A stretch of DNA of 64,000 nucleotides. It comes from Cheilinus undulatus (Eukaryota; Chordata; Actinopteri; Labriformes; Labridae). This document shows, in pieces, positions 60,594 through 64,000 of this stretch. Location of the stretch: contig NC_054869.1 in NCBI RefSeq assembly GCF_018320785.1, positions 14,022,698-14,086,697 of the forward strand, read 5' to 3'. The translations under genes and the position numbers were made by a program. The notes beneath the pieces were generated by a model that saw only the letters and a list, made by a program, of their open reading frames with translations, searched no databases and was not told the origin of the DNA. The stretch's first letter is position 1; each line of letters starts with the position of its first letter.

Positions 60594-60720
60594 AATGTTT
60601 TTCAGTGGTGATACGAACTGAGCTTTTAGTTGTGATCATACTTAATGCAAATTAAACTGATACAGGAGAAATGATTTTTGAAGCTGTGCTTAAGTAAACA
60701 CATGAACTATCAGATGGTCA

Positions 60721-61970
60721 TACACTATATTGCCAGAAGTATTCGCTCACCTGCCTTGACTCACATATGAACTTAAGTGACATCCTATTCTTAATCCATA
60801 GGGTTTAATATGACGTTGGTCCACCCTTTGCAGCTATAACAGCTTCAACTCTTCTGGGAAGGCTTTCCACAAGGTTTAGGAGTGTGTTTATGGGAATTTT
60901 TGACCATTCTTCCAGAAGCGCATTTGTGAGGTCACACACTGATGTTGAACGAGAAGGCCTGGTTCTCAAGGCCCGCTCTAATTCATCCCAAAGATTTTCA
61001 GTCGGGTTGAGGTCAGGACTCAGTGCAGGCCAGTCAAGTTCATCCACAACAAACTCTCTCATCCATGTCTTTATGGACCTTGCTTTGTGCACTGGTGCAC
61101 AGTCATGTTGGAACAGGAAGGGGTCATCCCCAAACTGTTCCCACAAAGTTGGGAGCATGGAATTGTCCAAAATCTCTTGGTATGCTGAAGCATTCAGAGT
61201 TCCTTTCACTGGAACTAAGGGCCAAGCCCAGCTCCTGAAAACAACCCCACACCATAATCCCCCCTCCACCAAACTTTACACTTGGCACAATGCAGTCAGA
61301 CAAGTACTGTTCTCCTGGCAACTGCCAAACCCAGACTTGGCCATCAGATTGCAAGATGGAGAAGCGTGATTTGTCACTCCAGAAAATGTGTCTCCACTGC
61401 TCTGGAGTCCAGGGGCGGCGTGCTTTACACAACTGCATGCAACACTTTGCATTGCACTTGGTGACGTATGGCTTGGATGCAGCTGCTTGGCCATGGAAAC
61501 CCATTCCATGAAGCTCTCTACACACTGTTCTTGAGCTAATCTGAAGGGCACATGAAGTATGGAGGTCTGTAGCGATTGACTCTGCAGAAAGTTGGCGACC
61601 TCTGCGCACTATGCTCCTCAGCATCGGCTGACCCCACTCTGTCATTTTACGTGGCCTATCACTTCGTGGCTGAGTTGCTGTTGTTCCCAATCGCTTCCAC
61701 TTTGTTATAATACCACTGACAGCTGACTGTGGAATATTTAGGAGCAAGGAAATTTCACAGCTGGACTTGTTGCATAGGTGGCATCCTATCACAGTACCAC
61801 ACTGGAATTCACTGAGCTCCTGAGAGAAACCCAATCTTTCACAAATGTTTATAGAAACAGTCTGCATGCCTAGGTGCTTGATTTTATACACCTGTGGCCA
61901 TGGAAGTTATTGGAACACCTGATTTCAATTATTTGGATGGGTGAGTGAATACTTTTGGCAATATAGTGTA
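60721..61970. mobile_element. Nearly complete Tc1-like transposon, 1,246 bp
   Basis: The element spans 60723-61968 and is flanked by the TA target duplication (60721-60722 and 61969-61970). The ends CACTATATTGCCAGAAGTAT and, inverted, CACTATATTGCCAAAAGTAT differ little over 30 bases. One broken transposase lies on the minus strand. The insertion is about 130 bp past the c9orf85 polyadenylation signal. Confidence 0.93.
60805..61891 (-). pseudogene. Tc1 transposase, inactivated by one frameshift
   Basis: The minus strand encodes a typical Tc1 transposase in two overlapping frames. The first (61891 to about 61,220) has the paired-like helix-turn-helix region (LLLNIPQSAVSGIITKWK, RPRKMTEWGQ, ISSRTVCRELHGMG) and the first catalytic D in IFWSDKSRF, then GGGGIMVWGC. 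The second frame (about 61,230-60,805) carries the second D in FQHDCAPVHKA and the final E in SPDLNPTENLWDEL, and ends PTSY. The D-34-E core residues are all present, so the switch of frame near 61,215-61,235 is the only obvious lesion. A relatively recent insertion is likely. Confidence 0.9.
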
Positions 61971-62470
61971 TGACAATTATAATTGGCTGTACGTTATTTT
62001 CTATTCTATTCTCATATCTTGATAACTCTATATTAAGAAGAGAGGTGGGCAATGTAGAGTTTATTCACGTCGACCCAAAATAATGTATGATATGAATGTG
62101 ACTATTCTTTAACCTCCTGATACCTGAGCTTTTGTTTTAAGTGCAGTTTCTCTTACTTACCTGGGATAAGCAGGACCTTATAATTTTGAAACCTCAGCCT
62201 TGTCTCTGAACAGGAATAGTTTTGTACAAAAACGATGACCGCAAATCTCCTGAAGGTCATTTTTCAGCAGAAAATACAGCTCTGGTTGAGTTTTAGAGCA
62301 GATCTTTTGGCTGTGTGTTGGTTAGTTGTTGGGTTTCTTCATTCAGTCAGATCCAGTGTCAGTCACTGAGAGAGGGATTGAGGCCATTTTTCTTCTTATT
62401 TTGATTATGGACCACATAAGGCCATGCATGATCAAAATGTCTACTAATTTGTTGGAAAATGTCTTTCTTT
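61971..62470. other. Intergenic sequence, nothing recognised
   Basis: AT-rich DNA after the Tc1 element without supported frames or repeat ends. Confidence 0.5.
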
Positions 62471-62474
62471 TTAT

Positions 62475-62645
62475 TTTTTAAGATTTATTTTTGGACGTTT
62501 AGTGCCTTTAATGATAGAGGAGGACAGTGGATAGAATCAGAAACAGGGATGAGGATGTTGGGCCGAGACATGCGGGAAAGGGCTACAGGCCCTACGGTCT
62601 ATGGGCTGCCCCCGTAGACGGTAGGGCCTTAAACCACCAGACTGT
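62475..62645. repeat. Dispersed repeat with a 19-bp-arm hairpin
   Basis: Contains TTTAATGATAGAGGAGGACA, GTGGATAGAATCAGAAACAG and GAGACATGCGGGAAAGG, words I know from a common fish interspersed repeat. Its end is an inverted repeat: 62,587-62,605 pairs with 62,611-62,629 at 17 of 19 positions around a 5-base loop. Confidence 0.55.
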
Positions 62646-62659
62646 CTGCTCCCCTGAAA

Positions 62660-63340
62660 TGTTCCTTTCCAAAATCTACATAAATTCCCGAATATTTAAA
62701 GGAAAGTACATCGAATTCCTCTAATAATTCCTAAACATGTTTTTTAAAAGTTTCCTATAAAAAGTACCCCAAGATATTAAGATATCAAATATTCCCCTAA
62801 TGTTGTATGGAAACTTTATCCTGAAGTGTAAACATTCTAATGAAAACTTCCTCTCTATTTTCATTATAATTCCTAAAAAATTTTAAGCAAATCCCTACCT
62901 ACATTCACAATTAAACTCCCAATAATTTACAAATAGATTCCCAAAAATACCGTGAAACTTACTGAAAATTCCCCCACCATCACCCTGGAATTTTGGCGAC
63001 AAAACTTGAAAATTTCACCCCACATGTCCCCAACATGTCCCCCCAATTTTCCATGAAAATACCATAAAAATCAAATGACTTTCCCCAAAAACTCAAATAA
63101 AATTCCCATAAATAATTTCCCCAAAAGTTCCATGAAAATACCATAAAAAGAATACAATAAATAAATAAATAAATAAAATAAAATCAAGGGAAAATTTCCC
63201 CTGGAAAGTTCCAGTAAAACCTTCAAAATAAACCAACATGTCTCCCTAAAATTTCAGTATCATTTTCCCTAAAATATCAATATAATCCTGAAAAAAACAT
63301 TGCAAATCCTCCCATTTCAAGCAAGTCATTTAAACTTCAA
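62660..63340. repeat. G-poor degenerate tandem-like tract
   Basis: Variants of AATTCCC and CCATGAAAATACCATAAAAA recur irregularly, with runs of C and A and very little G on this strand. CCATGAAAATACCATAAAAA occurs twice, near 63,051 and 63,130. An (AAAT)n run lies at 63,156-63,183. No coding potential. Confidence 0.6.
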
Positions 63341-64000
63341 TGGAAATTCTGGATCTCAAAACTCCAGGTAGCAGAAACTGTAACGTGTCGTAGGAAGGCA
63401 AAAATGTAATGTCTTCCTGTGTACATGCAGGGAGTTAGGAGTTAATAAAACCTCCACAGTGTCACTATTAATAGTTAAATTATTTATCCAAGCTTCCTTT
63501 ACATTTTTCATTATTGAGTTAATAAAGGCCTTGAAGTATCAACACAACTCAAAGCAGAACTAAAGGCTCTGAATTTTTGACCAGAGCACTGACCCTGCAA
63601 AATAAATCTCCTTTTTCAGAAGGTACATTCAACTGAAAGCAGCTCTTTGCTATAAAACAACAAATCTTATTTTCTTATTTTCCTGAAGGAAACACTCAGG
63701 ATTATTTATTAAATTGTGCAAGAGAAAACAATGAGTACATTTACATGATTGTATCAGCCTGATATCTGGTGATTATCAGGTAATGCTAATCTGATTTACA
63801 TACATTTCAGTAATGCCGTATCGAATTAAACATCAGTCACAGTAAACAGCTGATTTCTTTCCACCAGTATATTTTCACAACTACAACTGGACCCACTTGT
63901 GTTTTGTCTCTTGGCTCTGCAAGTTTAAGGGATTTCTAGTGGCAGAAAATCTTTTCTTCATTTCTTATAAACACCACTAAAAATGACACAAGCTTAGGTA
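63341..64000. other. Right end of window, nothing recognised
   Basis: AT-rich DNA with no supported gene, repeat end or RNA. Confidence 0.45.

Overview
This is a gene-sparse, intron-rich vertebrate nuclear window, almost certainly from a ray-finned (teleost) fish. The four protein-coding genes I can reconstruct have GT-AG introns and phases that join without error. Their products match vertebrate KDM2B, RNF34, ABHD17B and C9orf85. The rest is introns, long 3' ends and decayed fish-type transposons (Tc1, hAT and L2-like/RTE-like LINE pieces). There are no prokaryotic-style operons, tRNA/rRNA genes or CRISPR arrays. The species cannot be named from this sequence alone.

Layout. (1) 1-5.7 kb, + strand: the last six coding exons of kdm2b (605 codons visible; F-box and leucine-rich repeats) and its probable 3' UTR. 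(2) 5.7-8.5 kb: a hAT MITE and a dead Tc1-like copy. (3) 8.5-18.0 kb, - strand: rnf34, tail-to-tail with kdm2b, with seven coding exons (372 aa) including two tiny phase-1 exons of 30 and 48 nt, plus a non-coding first exon. (4) 18-24.6 kb: a GATA microsatellite, dispersed repeats and the probable long 3' UTR of abhd17b. (5) 24.6-56.4 kb, - strand: abhd17b, three coding exons (288 aa) with a 28.2-kb intron full of transposon remains. (6) 56.4-56.9 kb: a short head-to-head promoter with five CCAAT boxes, shared by abhd17b and the next gene. (7) 56.9-60.6 kb, + strand: a c9orf85 homologue, four coding exons (190 aa). (8) 60.7-64 kb: a nearly complete Tc1 transposon with one frameshift in its transposase, then a hairpin-bearing repeat and a G-poor degenerate tandem-like tract.

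The genes are not one pathway. kdm2b acts in chromatin (PRC1.1 recruitment and H3K36 demethylation), rnf34 is a RING ubiquitin ligase, abhd17b removes palmitate from membrane proteins, and c9orf85 is an uncharacterised cysteine-rich protein. From memory of the human map, the kdm2b/rnf34 pair corresponds to 12q24 and the abhd17b/c9orf85 pair to 9q21, so the window appears to join two blocks that are separate in human.

I found no convincing new biological system. The observations most worth checking are the two micro-exons in rnf34, the CCAAT-rich bidirectional promoter, a perfect 297-bp tandem duplication inside an old LINE, several small hAT elements with visible target duplications, and an inverted pair of related elements in the abhd17b intron.
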